Source of the DNA: Paraburkholderia sp. CNPSo 3272
GTDB taxonomy: Bacteria; Pseudomonadota; Gammaproteobacteria; Burkholderiales; Burkholderiaceae
Direction of reading: 5' to 3'
Length of the DNA stretch: 64,000 nucleotides
Assembly: GCF_024206495.1 (NCBI RefSeq)
Contig: NZ_JAMBPQ010000002.1
Span: 372,001 to 436,000, forward strand
Shown: in pieces, positions 1-11,685 of the stretch
How the letters are laid out: each line of letters begins with the position of its first letter
Position numbering within the stretch: position 1 is the stretch's first letter
The notes under the pieces: generated by a model
Told to the model about the DNA's origin: nothing
The model's database searches: none
Seen by the model: only the letters and a program-made list of their open reading frames with translations
Made by a program: the position numbers and the translations under genes

Positions 1-812
1 TCGCGGCGGGCGCGGACATCATCGAGACCAACACGTTCGGCGCGACCACGGTGGCCCAGGACGACTACGGTATGGGCGAACTGGCCATCGAGATGAACGT
101 CGAGTCGGCGAAGCTCGCACGCGCCGCCTGCGAAAAGTATTCGACGCCGGACAAGCCGCGCTTCGCCGCGGGTGCGATCGGGCCGACGCCGAAAACGGCA
201 AGCATCTCGCCCGACGTGAACGATCCGGGCGCGCGCAACGTGACGTTCGAAGAACTGCGCAATGCGTACTACGAGCAGGCGAAGGCGCTCATGGACGGCG
301 GCTGCGACCTCTTCCTCGTCGAGACGATCTTCGACACGCTCAACGCCAAGGCCGCGCTGTTCGCGCTCGACCAGCTCTTCGAAGATACGGGCGAGAATCT
401 GCCGATCATGATCTCGGGCACCGTCACCGACGCCTCGGGCCGCATTCTCTCCGGCCAGACCGTCGAAGCGTTCTGGAATTCGCTGCGCCACGCGAAGCCG
501 CTCACGTTCGGCCTGAACTGCGCGCTGGGCGCGGCGCTCATGCGCCCGTATATCGCCGAGCTTGCGAAGCTCTGCGACACCTACGTCTCGTGCTATCCGA
601 ACGCGGGCCTGCCCAATCCGATGAGCGACACGGGCTTCGACGAAACGCCCGCCGATACCTCGGCACTGCTCAAGGAATTCGCGAGCGCCGGACTCGTGAA
701 CGTGGCGGGCGGCTGCTGCGGCACGACGCCCGAGCACATTGCGGCGATTGCCAAAGCGCTCGCCGAGATCAAGCCGCGCCGCTGGCCCGGCCAGTATCGC
801 GACGCTGCCTGA
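1..812 (+). CDS. metH: Methionine synthase, homocysteine-binding half (5' end outside window)
   Basis: This is the C-terminal part of the homocysteine S-methyltransferase module of cobalamin-dependent methionine synthase; the gene begins upstream of the window and is in frame from base 3. The opening reads [10 protein letters not shown], typical of this barrel. The zinc-binding cysteines are visible as GLNCALGA and, near the end, [10 protein letters not shown]. Family knowledge: the domain activates homocysteine thiolate through Zn. In most bacteria it is the N-terminal quarter of one MetH chain, but here it stops at 812 and the remaining modules are encoded by the next gene 61 bp downstream on the same strand, as is usual in Burkholderia. 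Confidence is high for function; only the true start is unseen. Confidence 0.95.
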   Translation, partial: AAGADIIETNTFGATTVAQDDYGMGELAIEMNVESAKLARAACEKYSTPDKPRFAAGAIGPTPKTASISPDVNDPGARNVTFEELRNAYYEQAKALMDGGCDLFLVETIFDTLNAKAALFALDQLFEDTGENLPIMISGTVTDASGRILSGQTVEAFWNSLRHAKPLTFGLNCALGAALMRPYIAELAKLCDTYVSCYPNAGLPNPMSDTGFDETPADTSALLKEFASAGLVNVAGGCCGTTPEHIAAIAKALAEIKPRRWPGQYRDAA

Positions 813-873
813 CGCCACATACGATCGCTGCTTCCGAGTCCTGCTCCCACACCATACGATCCGGTCCCACGCC

Positions 874-3591
<2,718 letters not shown>

Positions 3592-3599
3592 GCCGCACG

Positions 3600-3630
3600 G
3601 CGCGCCGCCCCGGGCGGCGCGCTTTCCCCC
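3600..3630 (+). terminator. Rho-independent terminator after metH
   Basis: A GC-rich inverted repeat (GCGCGCCGCC / GGCGGCGCGC, joined by a few C/G bases) starts 9 bp after the metH stop and is followed by a short TTT then C-run. The tail is weak, so termination efficiency is uncertain. Confidence 0.5.
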
Positions 3631-3839
3631 GTCGCGCTACCCCCTGTTGTCGGCGCCCGACATACGCCATCCGGCAAGGTGAAGATTACGCGCGCGCGAT
3701 TTTTCGGCTTTGTAAGATGGCCCGGCAAGACCCGGTATCACCTGCATGACACCCGGCCATATACGGCAACACCGCGCCGGCTCGCTCATCAGCAAATCCT
3801 TAAAACGCAAAATCGAAGCAACCTCGACGGAGAAATCGT

Positions 3840-4043
3840 ATGAAAAAGCTGATGTTGATGTTGACCGCCTTCGGCGTCGCGGCGCTCGCGCAGCCGTCGT
3901 TCGCCCAGCCGGCCGCGCCGGAGCAGGCGAGCCCGGCGACGTCGTATTCGGCGCCCACCGAAAAGCACGTGAAGAAGCCGAAGAAAAAGAAAATGAAGAA
4001 GTCGGAGGCTTCCGCCGCCGAACCGGCGGCCGCCAGCGAGTAA
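3840..4043 (+). CDS. Small exported lysine-rich peptide, unknown function
   Basis: This 67-residue protein has a clear Sec signal peptide: MKK, a hydrophobic stretch and a likely cleavage site at about SFA/QPA (residue 22). The mature part, about 45 residues, has an Ala/Pro/Ser-rich start, then a cluster rich in lysine (HVKKPKKKKMKK), then an Ala/Glu tail. No cysteines or enzymatic motifs are seen. It is a single-gene unit with a strong terminator right after it, which supports it being expressed. The basic cluster could bind an acidic surface polymer, nucleic acid or lipid phosphate, but that is inference; I do not recognise a named family. Confidence 0.7.
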   Translation: MKKLMLMLTAFGVAALAQPSFAQPAAPEQASPATSYSAPTEKHVKKPKKKKMKKSEASAAEPAAASE

Positions 4044-4062
4044 GGCGAGCCGCAGGTGAACA

Positions 4063-4100
4063 AAAGCAAAGAGCCCGCAATGTTGCGGGCTCTTTGCTTT
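4063..4100 (+). terminator. Perfect 18-bp terminator hairpin
   Basis: The arms AAAGCAAAGAGCCCGCAA (4063-4080) and its exact complement (4083-4100) are separated by two bases. A-rich and T-rich ends on both strands make it likely bidirectional, serving the small peptide gene on the + strand and the convergent DUF1840 gene. Confidence 0.85.
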
Positions 4101-4204
4101 GGAACATCGAATCGGGCGGGGCCGCCGGAGCGGCCCTCACAGGCTCGCTGCTGCGCGCCATGGCGGCGGCGCACCCCCGCGCCCAGTCAAGTCACGCACG
4201 GACC

Positions 4205-4531
4205 TCAAATACCCCACAAAACGTCGTTGTCTTCCTTCTTCGCGGCACGCAGCATATCGAGGAACGGAAAGGCGCGCTGCGCGAGGCCGACCGGCAGTTC
4301 GTGATGCACGTGGTCATCTTCGCCTTCGTGGAAATGGCCTTCCTGTTCGTGGCGCTCTTTCTTGTCCGTGGCGATGGCTGCTTCGAGCTTGGTGATGGCG
4401 GTATCGAGTTCGTCGTGGGTAATCACGCCGCGCGGGCCGAGCCGCTTGCCGATGATGCCGAGAAGGTACTGTGCGAGGTTCTCCAGCATCGTAACGTCAG
4501 GCGCCGCGTGGCATTTAAAAGTAACCAGCAT
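4205..4531 (-). CDS. DUF1840 family protein
   Basis: This 108-residue cytoplasmic protein begins MLVTFKCHAAPDVTMLENLA, characteristic of DUF1840, a short family common in beta- and gammaproteobacteria with no established activity. The middle is very polar and rich in His, Glu and Asp (HEQEGHFHEGEDDHVHHE), which could bind metal but is not a known site. The C-terminal part (AQRAFPFLDMLRAAKKED) is the other conserved stretch of the family. It is a solitary gene, convergent with the small exported peptide gene, sharing the hairpin at 4063-4100. Confidence 0.85.
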   Translation of the reverse strand: MLVTFKCHAAPDVTMLENLAQYLLGIIGKRLGPRGVITHDELDTAITKLEAAIATDKKERHEQEGHFHEGEDDHVHHELPVGLAQRAFPFLDMLRAAKKEDNDVLWGI

Positions 4532-4889
4532 GTCTGTTCCCTTTATGATTTTTTGGATCTGCGCGTGACGTTCCGGCCTGCGAAGCCAGATGGGCCAAGG
4601 CGGTCCATGTCGCGCTACCTCATTTCACATATTAGCACCTGCTAAAATCCGTCAGGACGGAATTACCCGCAGGGTGCGGCGACCGGACGTTCTGGCATCA
4701 GGGACGCCGCCACGCCGCCTGCCGCAACGAGGCCCCACGTGCATTGACGCATAACAGGTGGCCCGCCGCGAGGCTGGCGCCCTCACCCGTATTCGGCGGT
4801 CAGCGCCGGCAAGCCAGGGGCCATGCCCCGGGTTACGCCCCCGGGCGCCGGCCCCGCATCCCATTACCCGCACAGGACTTGCAACCAGC
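4532..4889. other. Intergenic region between DUF1840 and argS
   Basis: This 358-bp spacer separates two divergent genes and should hold both promoters. I see no gene. The only neat element is a short palindrome, TTAGCA-CC-TGCTAA, at 4632-4645, adjacent to an AT-rich patch that could contain a -10 box for either side; no convincing -35/-10 pair was found. Confidence 0.4.
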
Positions 4890-6674
4890 ATGCTGCCCGC
4901 ACAGAAACACACCCTGGAGACCCTGCTCGCGCAAGCCGTAGCCCAAGTGGCGAAGGCCGCCGAAGGCGCGAGCGAGGCCGCGTTCATCGTGCCCGCGATC
5001 ACGCTCGAGCGCCCGAAGGTCGCCGCCCACGGCGACGTCGCCTGCAACGTCGCCATGCAACTGGCCAAGCCCCTGCGCGCGAACCCGCGCCAGCTCGCCC
5101 AGCAGATCGTCGACGCCGTGCTCGCCCAGCCCGAGGCGGCAGGCCTCGTCGAGGCGGCCGAAGTGGCCGGCCCCGGCTTCATCAACCTGCGTCTGACCGC
5201 CAACGCGAAGCGCGCCGTGATCGGCGCCGTGTTCGAGCAGGGCGAGGCATTCGGCCGCTCGCAGCGCGAGGCCGGCAAGCGCGTGCTCGTCGAGTTCGTC
5301 TCGGCCAACCCCACGGGCCCGCTGCATGTGGGCCACGGCCGCCAGGCCGCGCTCGGCGACGCCATCTCGAATGTGCTTGCCTCGCAGGGCTATGACGTGC
5401 ACCGCGAGTTCTACTACAACGACGCAGGCGTGCAGATCGGCAACCTCGCCGTCTCCACCCAGGCGCGCGCGCGCGGCTTCAAGCCCGGCGACGCCGAATG
5501 GCCGGAAGCGGCCTACAACGGCGAATACATCGCCGACATCGCGCGCGACTACCTCGCGGGCGAAACCGTGGCGGCCAAGGACGGCGAGCCCGTCACGGGC
5601 GAGAAGGACCCCGAGAACCTCGAAGCGATCCGCCGCTTCGCCGTGGCCTATCTGCGCCACGAGCAGGATCTCGACCTGCAGGCGTTCGGCGTGAAGTTCG
5701 ACCGCTACTACCTCGAGTCGTCGCTGTACACGGAAGGCCGCGTCGAGAAGACCGTCGAGGCGCTGGTCGCGTCGGGGCAAACCTACGAGCAGGAAGGCGC
5801 GCTGTGGCTCAAGACCACCGACTACGGCGACGACAAGGACCGCGTGATGCGCAAGTCCGACGGCACCTACACCTACTTCCTGCCCGATGTGGCCTACCAC
5901 GTCACGAAGTGGGAGCGCGGCTTCACGAAGGTCATCAACATTCAGGGCTCCGACCACCACGGCACCATTGCGCGCGTGCGCGCGGGCCTGCAGGCGCTCG
6001 GCATCGGCATTCCGAACGGCTATCCCGACTACGTGCTGCACAAGATGGTCACGGTGATGCGCGACGGCCAGGAGGTGAAAATCTCCAAGCGCGCGGGCAG
6101 CTACGTGACGGTGCGCGACCTGATCGAATGGTCGGGCGGCGCGAACCCGGGCAGCGAAGTCTCGCCCGACCTGCTCGACGAGGCGACCATCCGCCGCGGC
6201 CGCGACGCCGTGCGCTTTTTCCTCATCTCGCGCAAGGCCGACACCGAATTCGTATTCGACATCGACCTCGCGCTGAAGGAAAACGACGAAAACCCGGTGT
6301 ACTACGTGCAGTACGCGCATGCGCGCATCTCGTCGATTCTCGGCGACTGGCAGGGCAAGTTCGGCGGCGATCCGGCCGCGCTGCCCAAGGTCGATCTCGC
6401 GCCGCTTGCCAGCGAGCGCGCGCTCGCGCTCATCGCGAAGCTCGGCGAATTCCCCGACATGCTCACGCATGCCGCCAGCGAACTCGCGCCGCACGCGGTG
6501 GCGTTCTACCTGCGCGAACTCGCCGCTGAGTTTCACTCGTTCTACAATGCCGAACGCGTTCTCGTCGACGACGTCGCCGAACGCGACGCCCGCGTCGCCC
6601 TCCTCGCGGCCACGCGCCGGGTGCTCGCGAACGGCCTGGCCGTGATCGGCGTGTCCGCGCCGGAGCGCATGTAA
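4890..6674 (+). CDS. argS: Arginyl-tRNA synthetase
   Basis: This 594-residue class I synthetase charges tRNA-Arg in the cytoplasm. The order is an N-terminal Add1 (tRNA D-loop) domain, the Rossmann fold with the HIGH-type motif HVGH at 146-149 (in [14 protein letters not shown]), the KMSKS-type loop as KISKR at 397-401, and a C-terminal alpha-helical anticodon-binding (DALR) domain. Length is normal for the family. ATG 4890 ([15 protein letters not shown]) matches the usual N-terminus; an in-frame extension of 44 codons upstream looks non-coding. It heads the block argS, SPOR protein, dsbA, SDR that is widely conserved in Burkholderia. Confidence 0.98.
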   Translation: MLPAQKHTLETLLAQAVAQVAKAAEGASEAAFIVPAITLERPKVAAHGDVACNVAMQLAKPLRANPRQLAQQIVDAVLAQPEAAGLVEAAEVAGPGFINLRLTANAKRAVIGAVFEQGEAFGRSQREAGKRVLVEFVSANPTGPLHVGHGRQAALGDAISNVLASQGYDVHREFYYNDAGVQIGNLAVSTQARARGFKPGDAEWPEAAYNGEYIADIARDYLAGETVAAKDGEPVTGEKDPENLEAIRRFAVAYLRHEQDLDLQAFGVKFDRYYLESSLYTEGRVEKTVEALVASGQTYEQEGALWLKTTDYGDDKDRVMRKSDGTYTYFLPDVAYHVTKWERGFTKVINIQGSDHHGTIARVRAGLQALGIGIPNGYPDYVLHKMVTVMRDGQEVKISKRAGSYVTVRDLIEWSGGANPGSEVSPDLLDEATIRRGRDAVRFFLISRKADTEFVFDIDLALKENDENPVYYVQYAHARISSILGDWQGKFGGDPAALPKVDLAPLASERALALIAKLGEFPDMLTHAASELAPHAVAFYLRELAAEFHSFYNAERVLVDDVAERDARVALLAATRRVLANGLAVIGVSAPERM

Positions 6675-6771
6675 CGAGACGCGCGAGACCCGCGCGCAGC
6701 AGCTTGTTTGGGGCCGCCGCCTCGCGCGGACGGCCATTCCAGGATTCTCTTGTTTGCAGGTGATTCAGACG

Positions 6772-7596
6772 ATGGCAAAACCGCGCCGCACTACAAAACA
6801 GCAGTCGAAGCAGTCCGGGGGAACCTTTCTCGGCATCGTGCTGGGCCTGATCGTCGGCCTTGCGATCGCGGTGGTGGTGGCGCTCTACATCACGCGCGCG
6901 CCCACGCCGTTCGTCTCGAAGGTCGCGCCGCCGGCCGCTTCCGACGTCGGCCAGAACAACGAGCAGGTCGACCCGAACCGCGCGCTGCAGGGCAAGTCGC
7001 CGGGCCAGCCGGTGCCGCAGGCCGCGCAAAGCACGCCGCCCAACACGGCGCCGGGGCAGACCACGAACCAGTCGCAGTCCTCGGGCATGCTCGAAGAGCC
7101 GCAGATCGTGGAAGTGCCGCCCTCGGGTTCGAACAGCAACGCCAACAACAACGGCGTGGCCGTCGCGCCGCAACCGTCGACGGGTGAGAACGTCACGAGC
7201 GGCACGGCGATCGCGAAGAAACCGCAGTCGGCCAGCAACTCGACGAGCAACCCGGCCCAGATCCTCGCGAACAACCAGCCGCAGAAGCCCGCCACCGCGG
7301 TGCCGACGCCCCCGGGCGCCAAGCCCGGCAGCGCCGTGCCCGCACAGGGCGACGCCAACACCGGCTACTTCCTGCAGGTGGGCGCGTACAAGACATCGGG
7401 CGACGCCGAGCAGCAGCGCGCGCGCCTCGCGTTCCAGGGGTTCGAGTCGAAGGTCACGCAGCGCGACGCCGGCGGTGTGACGTACTATCGCGTGCGCATC
7501 GGTCCGTTCACGAAGTTCGACGACATGAACTCGACGCGTCAGCGCCTGTCCGACGCCGGTATCGATACGGCCGTCATCCGCTTCACGAAGCAGTAA
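6772..7596 (+). CDS. SPOR-domain inner-membrane protein (FtsN-like)
   Basis: This 274-residue protein has a basic cytoplasmic N-terminus (MAKPRRTTKQQSKQSG), one membrane segment at about residues 17-38 and a long periplasmic linker rich in Ala, Pro, Gln, Ser and Asn. It ends with a SPOR domain of about 75 residues (YFLQVGAYKTSGDAEQQRARLAFQGF ... YYRVRIGPF). SPOR domains bind denuded glycan strands at the septum; FtsN has the same layout. It lies 97 bp after argS. A role in cell division or septal peptidoglycan is likely, but whether it is the essential FtsN or a paralogue cannot be told here. An in-frame TTG six codons upstream is a less likely start. Confidence 0.9.
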   Translation: MAKPRRTTKQQSKQSGGTFLGIVLGLIVGLAIAVVVALYITRAPTPFVSKVAPPAASDVGQNNEQVDPNRALQGKSPGQPVPQAAQSTPPNTAPGQTTNQSQSSGMLEEPQIVEVPPSGSNSNANNNGVAVAPQPSTGENVTSGTAIAKKPQSASNSTSNPAQILANNQPQKPATAVPTPPGAKPGSAVPAQGDANTGYFLQVGAYKTSGDAEQQRARLAFQGFESKVTQRDAGGVTYYRVRIGPFTKFDDMNSTRQRLSDAGIDTAVIRFTKQ

Positions 7597-7801
7597 TCGC
7601 CGTGCGCGCCGCGCACCGCGCCCGCCCAGCGAAGCCGCAGCCATTCAGCGGCGTTCGCGTGAGGCAGGGCCGCGGCGCGCCGCGCGGCGTCCGTCAACAA
7701 GCAACACCCGCGCAGCACCCGCACGCGCCAGCTTCGCGCCAACGGCGCCCTGCGGCAGACAACCGGCCGCCGCCGGTCCAAGAACAGTGGACTCCTACGC
7801 C

Positions 7802-8455
7802 ATGAAACGACTTCTCGGTACGCTTTTTCTCTCGCTTTCGCTGATCGCCGGCGTGGCCCACGCCTCGGCCGCGGCACCCGTGGCCGGCAAGGACTACACG
7901 GTCCTGAAGGCGCCCCAGGCGCTCGACGTGCCCGCGGGCAAGATCGAAGTGATCGAGTTCTTCTGGTACGGCTGCCCGCACTGCAACGCGTTCGACCCTT
8001 ATCTCGAAGCGTGGATCAAGAAGCAGGGCCCGGACGTCGTGTTCAAGCGCGTGCCGGTGGCGTTCCGTGACGATTTCATCCCGCACTCGAAGATGTACTA
8101 CGCGCTCGACGCGCTCGGTCTCGCCCAGAAGCTCACGCCGGTCGTGTTCCACGAAATCCACGTGAACAAGAACTACCTGCTCACGCCGGAAGACCAGGCG
8201 AAGTTCCTCGCGACGCAAGGCGTGGATGCGAAGAAGTACATGGAAGCGTACAACTCGTTCTCGACGCAGAGCGCGCTGCAGCGCGACAAGGCCCTACTCG
8301 ACGCCTACAAGATCGACGGCGTGCCGACCATTGCCATCCAGGGCAAATACGAAACCGGCCCGGCCATGGTCCAGGGTCCGGAAGACAAGGCGCTGCCGGG
8401 TACGGCCCAGGTGATGGACTACATCATCTCGCAGATCCGCGCGAAAAAGATGTGA
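7802..8455 (+). CDS. dsbA: Thiol:disulfide interchange protein DsbA
   Basis: This 217-residue periplasmic oxidase introduces disulfides into exported proteins. It has a signal peptide (MKRLLGTLFLSLSLIAGVAHA), then a thioredoxin fold with the DsbA-type active site CPHC at 58-61 inside FFWYGCPHCNAF, an inserted helical domain, and the cis-Pro loop GVPTIAI near residue 179. Length matches DsbA. An in-frame ATG five codons upstream is possible, but the start at 7802 gives a proper signal peptide. The SDR gene follows 11 bp after the stop, so the two are probably cotranscribed. Confidence 0.96.
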   Translation: MKRLLGTLFLSLSLIAGVAHASAAAPVAGKDYTVLKAPQALDVPAGKIEVIEFFWYGCPHCNAFDPYLEAWIKKQGPDVVFKRVPVAFRDDFIPHSKMYYALDALGLAQKLTPVVFHEIHVNKNYLLTPEDQAKFLATQGVDAKKYMEAYNSFSTQSALQRDKALLDAYKIDGVPTIAIQGKYETGPAMVQGPEDKALPGTAQVMDYIISQIRAKKM

Positions 8456-8466
8456 GGGTTAGCGCC

Positions 8467-9243
8467 ATGCAAGACGCGCCACTGAAGGTCTTCATCACCG
8501 GCGCGTCGAGCGGCATTGGCGCCGCGCTCGCAGCCGAATACGCGCGGCAGGGCGCCGTCCTCGGGCTCGTCGCGCGCCGCGGCGAGGCCCTTGCCGGCTT
8601 CCGGCAGTCCCACCCCGATCACCCCATCTCCATCTATCCCGCCGACGTGCGCGACGCCGATGCGCTCGCTGCCGCCGCGCGCGACTTCATCGCTCAGCAC
8701 GGCATGCCCGACATCGTGATCGCCAATGCGGGCGTGAGCCGCGGCGCGCTGACGGGCGAAGGCGATCTCGCCACGTTCCGCGACGTGATGGACACCAACT
8801 ACTTCGGCATGGTCGCCACCTTCGAGCCGTTCGCGTCGGCAATGGCGCGGGCAAGACGCGGCACGCTCGTGGGCATCGCGAGCGTGGCCGGCGTGCGCGG
8901 GCTGCCGGGCTCGGGCGCCTACAGCGCCTCGAAGGCCGCCGCGCTCGCCTATCTCGAAGCGCTGCGCGTGGAAATGCGCCCGTTCGGCGTGCCCGTGGTC
9001 ACCATCGCGCCCGGCTACATCCGCACGCCGATGACGGCGAAGAACCCCTACCGCATGCCTTTCCTGATGGACGCGGACCAGTTCGCCGCGAAGACCGCGC
9101 AAGCGATCGCGCGCGGCACGTCGTTCGCGGTGTTCCCCTGGCCGATGCGCGTGGCCGCGATGATGCTGCGCGCGCTGCCGCGCTGGGTCTACGACCGCGT
9201 GTTCGAAAAGGCGCCGCGCAAGCCGCGCGCAGCGAGCCACTAA
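8467..9243 (+). CDS. Short-chain dehydrogenase/reductase (classical SDR)
   Basis: This 258-residue NAD(P)-dependent oxidoreductase shows the classical SDR landmarks: the cofactor motif TGASSGIG at residues 11-18, NAG at about 90, and the catalytic pair Tyr152 and Lys156 in GAYSASKAA. The substrate cannot be read from sequence. The C-terminal segment (MRVAAMMLRALPRWVYDRVF) is amphipathic, so weak membrane association is possible. ATG 8467 lies just past the dsbA stop; an alternative GTG at 8452 would overlap dsbA. It is the last gene of the argS block. Confidence 0.92.
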   Translation: MQDAPLKVFITGASSGIGAALAAEYARQGAVLGLVARRGEALAGFRQSHPDHPISIYPADVRDADALAAAARDFIAQHGMPDIVIANAGVSRGALTGEGDLATFRDVMDTNYFGMVATFEPFASAMARARRGTLVGIASVAGVRGLPGSGAYSASKAAALAYLEALRVEMRPFGVPVVTIAPGYIRTPMTAKNPYRMPFLMDADQFAAKTAQAIARGTSFAVFPWPMRVAAMMLRALPRWVYDRVFEKAPRKPRAASH

Positions 9244-9420
9244 GCCGCTTCGGCTTGCAGCACGGCGCCCCCATGCCATATGGGTATGTGGATTAAATTG
9301 TTGTCTCGGCAATTTCCCTTCGATAAGCTTGGCTCGTCCGGGCGCCCTTCCGAGCCTTCTCGCCTCTCCTCAATCGAACAAAACGGGGCGCCGTCCGCCA
9401 CCGAAAACCACGGAGATCCC

Positions 9421-11043
9421 ATGCGCTTCACCTCGCCCACCGCGCGCGCGCTCATGCCTGCTTTCGTGCTCGCGACCGCGCTTGGCGCGGCGTTCGCGGC
9501 CGTTCCCGCGCTCGCCAAACCGCTGACAGTCTGCACCGAGTCGAGTCCCGACGGCTTCGACGTCGTGCAATTCAATTCGCTCGTCACGACCAACGCGTCC
9601 GCCGACGTCATCTTCAATTCGCTCGTGGCCTATGACGAAGCGCAGAAAAAGGTCGTGCCCGCGCTCGCGGACAAGTGGGAAGTGAGCGCCGACGGCCTGA
9701 CCTATACGTTCCATCTGCGGCCCGACGTGGCGTTTCAGACGACCGAATGGTTCAAGCCCACGCGTACGCTCAACGCCGACGACGTGGTCTTCACGTTCGA
9801 TCGCATGCTCGACGCGAACAACCCGTGGCACAAGGTAGCCGGCGCGAGCGGCTTCCCGCACGCGCAGTCGATGGGCCTCGTGAAGCTCGTGAAGGCGGTC
9901 ACGAAGGTCGATGCGAACACAGTGAAGTTCGAGCTCAACGAGCCGAACGCCACCTTCCTCTCGATCCTCACGATGGGCTTCGCGTCGATCTATTCCGCCG
10001 AGTACGCCGACCAGTTGCTCAAGGGCGGCAAGCAGGTCGATCTCAACGCGAAGCCGGTGGGCACGGGCCCGTTCGTGCTCAAGAGCTACACGAAGGACGC
10101 GGTGATCCGCTACGACGTGAACCCGACCTACTGGGGGCCGAAACCGAAGGTGGACCGCCTGATCTACGCGATCACGCCCGACGCCGCCGTGCGCGCGCAA
10201 AAGGTGAAGGCCGGCGAATGCCAGATCGCGCTCTCGCCCAAGCCCCAGGACGTGGCCGCGGCGAAGGACGACAAGTCGCTCAAGGTGGTGGAGACGCCAG
10301 CGTTCATGACGGCGTTCGTCGCGCTGAACACGCAGAAGAAGCCGCTCGACAACCAGAAGGTGCGCCAGGCGCTGAACATGGCGTTCGACCGCACGACGTA
10401 CCTGAAGGCGATTTTCGACAACACCGCCACCCCCGCGACCAATCCCTGGCCGCCCATCACCTGGGGCTACGACCGGTCGATCCAGCCGTATCCGTATGAC
10501 CCGGCGAAGGCGAAGCAGCTGCTCGCCGACGCGGGCTTCCCCAATGGCTTCGCGACGACGATCTGGGTGCGTCCGAACGGCAGCGTGCTGAACCCGAACC
10601 CGCGCGCGGGTGCGGAGCTGTTGCAGGCCGATTTCGCGAAGATCGGCGTGAAGGCCGAGATCAAGGTGATCGAGTGGGGCGAGCTGATCAAGCAGGCGAA
10701 GCAGGGCCAGCACGACACGCTCTTCATGGGCTGGGCCGGCGACAACGGCGACCCCGACAACTATCTCTCGCCGCTCTTTAGCTGCAATGCGGTGCAGTCG
10801 GGCATCAACTTCGCGCGCTTTTGCGATCCGCAGCTCGACAAGCTGATCGCCGAAGGCAAGGCCACCGCCGACCAGGCCAAGCGCGTGAAGCTCTATGAAG
10901 CCGCCCAGCAGATCATCCACGACCAGGCGCTGTGGATTCCGCTCGGCTACCCGACCGCCTCCGCCATCACGCGCACGAACGTGAGCGGCTATCAGGTGAG
11001 TCCGTTCGGACGCCAGAACTTCGCGAGCGTCGCGGTGCAGTAA
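9421..11043 (+). CDS. ABC transporter family 5 substrate-binding protein (DppA-like)
   Basis: This 540-residue periplasmic binding protein has a signal peptide (cleavage near ALA/KPL, residue 36) and a mature start KPLTVCTESSPDGFDVVQFNS, as in DppA-type dipeptide or haem-peptide binding proteins. Further family features are LADKWEVSADGLTYTFHLRPDV, the RYDVNPTYWG segment and an interior YPYDPAKAKQLLADAGFPNG. It would deliver peptides to an inner-membrane permease, but no permease or ATPase genes lie beside it, so it may partner with a transporter encoded elsewhere. ATG 9421 follows GGAGATCCC, a good ribosome-binding site, and gives a clean signal peptide. A strong UUCG-loop terminator follows. 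Confidence 0.94.
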   Translation: MRFTSPTARALMPAFVLATALGAAFAAVPALAKPLTVCTESSPDGFDVVQFNSLVTTNASADVIFNSLVAYDEAQKKVVPALADKWEVSADGLTYTFHLRPDVAFQTTEWFKPTRTLNADDVVFTFDRMLDANNPWHKVAGASGFPHAQSMGLVKLVKAVTKVDANTVKFELNEPNATFLSILTMGFASIYSAEYADQLLKGGKQVDLNAKPVGTGPFVLKSYTKDAVIRYDVNPTYWGPKPKVDRLIYAITPDAAVRAQKVKAGECQIALSPKPQDVAAAKDDKSLKVVETPAFMTAFVALNTQKKPLDNQKVRQALNMAFDRTTYLKAIFDNTATPATNPWPPITWGYDRSIQPYPYDPAKAKQLLADAGFPNGFATTIWVRPNGSVLNPNPRAGAELLQADFAKIGVKAEIKVIEWGELIKQAKQGQHDTLFMGWAGDNGDPDNYLSPLFSCNAVQSGINFARFCDPQLDKLIAEGKATADQAKRVKLYEAAQQIIHDQALWIPLGYPTASAITRTNVSGYQVSPFGRQNFASVAVQ

Positions 11044-11049
11044 CGGCAC

Positions 11050-11082
11050 GAGCGCCGGGCGTTCGCGCCCGGCGCTCCGTTT
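11050..11082 (+). terminator. Terminator with UUCG tetraloop after dppA-like gene
   Basis: A perfect 12-bp stem (GAGCGCCGGGCG / CGCCCGGCGCTC) closed by the very stable TTCG loop begins 7 bp after the stop codon and is followed by CGTTTA. Confidence 0.8.
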
Positions 11083-11283
11083 ACAGACCTCCCCCGACGA
11101 TCACGAATTGAAACACGCCCGCCTGCGCCAAACATGCGGGAAGCCCGCCGCAGGCGGGCAAGCGCCCTTTCCTCCCATTACCGCCGGTAAAATTCGCGCG
11201 CAGTTTGTTGCAGTTTGGTAACTCAAGCCGGCGAGCGCCTGGCTACATTGAAGCCATCGAATCTTCAACCGAAGGGGCTCAAA

Positions 11284-11607
11284 ATGAAAACCAAACTCTT
11301 TGCCGCGCTGGGTGCTGGAGCGCTCGTCCTGGCCGCCTCGCAAACCGCGATGGCCGGCGTGGTGGTCGGCCTGAACGTCGGCGTGCCCGCTCCGGTTTAT
11401 GTTGAACCCGCACCGGTGTATGTCGCGCCGCAGCCCGTTTATGCGCCGCAGCCCGTGTATGTCGCGCCGCGTCCGGTCTACGTCGCGCCGCCCGTGCGCG
11501 TGGCCTACGCGCCGGCTGTCGTGATCGGCTGGCACGGCGACCGCTACTGGGACGGCCGCCGCTGGTACGGCCGCAACGAATGGCATGGCCGTCGCGGCTG
11601 GTACTGA
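11284..11607 (+). CDS. Small exported protein with Pro-Val-Tyr repeats
   Basis: This 107-residue protein has a signal peptide (MKTKLFAALGAGALVLAASQTAMAG). The mature part contains about seven tandem copies of a short unit PVYVxP / PVYAPQ (roughly residues 37-75), then a Trp/Arg/Tyr-rich end (HGDRYWDGRRWYGRNEWHGRRGWY). Such PVY-repeat plus YWDGRRWY proteins recur in Burkholderia as exported proteins of unknown role; surface or cell-wall association is inferred. ATG 11284 is chosen because it follows AAGGGGCTCAAA and starts the signal peptide. It is monocistronic with its own terminator. Confidence 0.85.
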   Translation: MKTKLFAALGAGALVLAASQTAMAGVVVGLNVGVPAPVYVEPAPVYVAPQPVYAPQPVYVAPRPVYVAPPVRVAYAPAVVIGWHGDRYWDGRRWYGRNEWHGRRGWY

Positions 11608-11626
11608 ATGGCAGCCTGAAATGAAG

Positions 11627-11658
11627 AGCGCCTCGCAAACTGCGAGGCGCTTTTTATT
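11627..11658 (+). terminator. Rho-independent terminator
   Basis: An 11-bp perfect stem (AGCGCCTCGCA / TGCGAGGCGCT) with a 3-base loop is followed by TTTTATT. It terminates the PVY-repeat gene. Confidence 0.9.
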
Positions 11659-11685
11659 ACGCGCTGTCGTTACGTCGCGCCCGAA

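Noticed and set aside
3640..11260. Similar AT/GC pattern (GGT-AA-ATT-CGCGCG then a TTTG-GTAA stretch) upstream of the small exported proteins at 3840 and 11284
   Set aside because: The resemblance is loose and the distances to the start codons differ (about 130 and 65 bp), so a shared regulatory site is not convincing.
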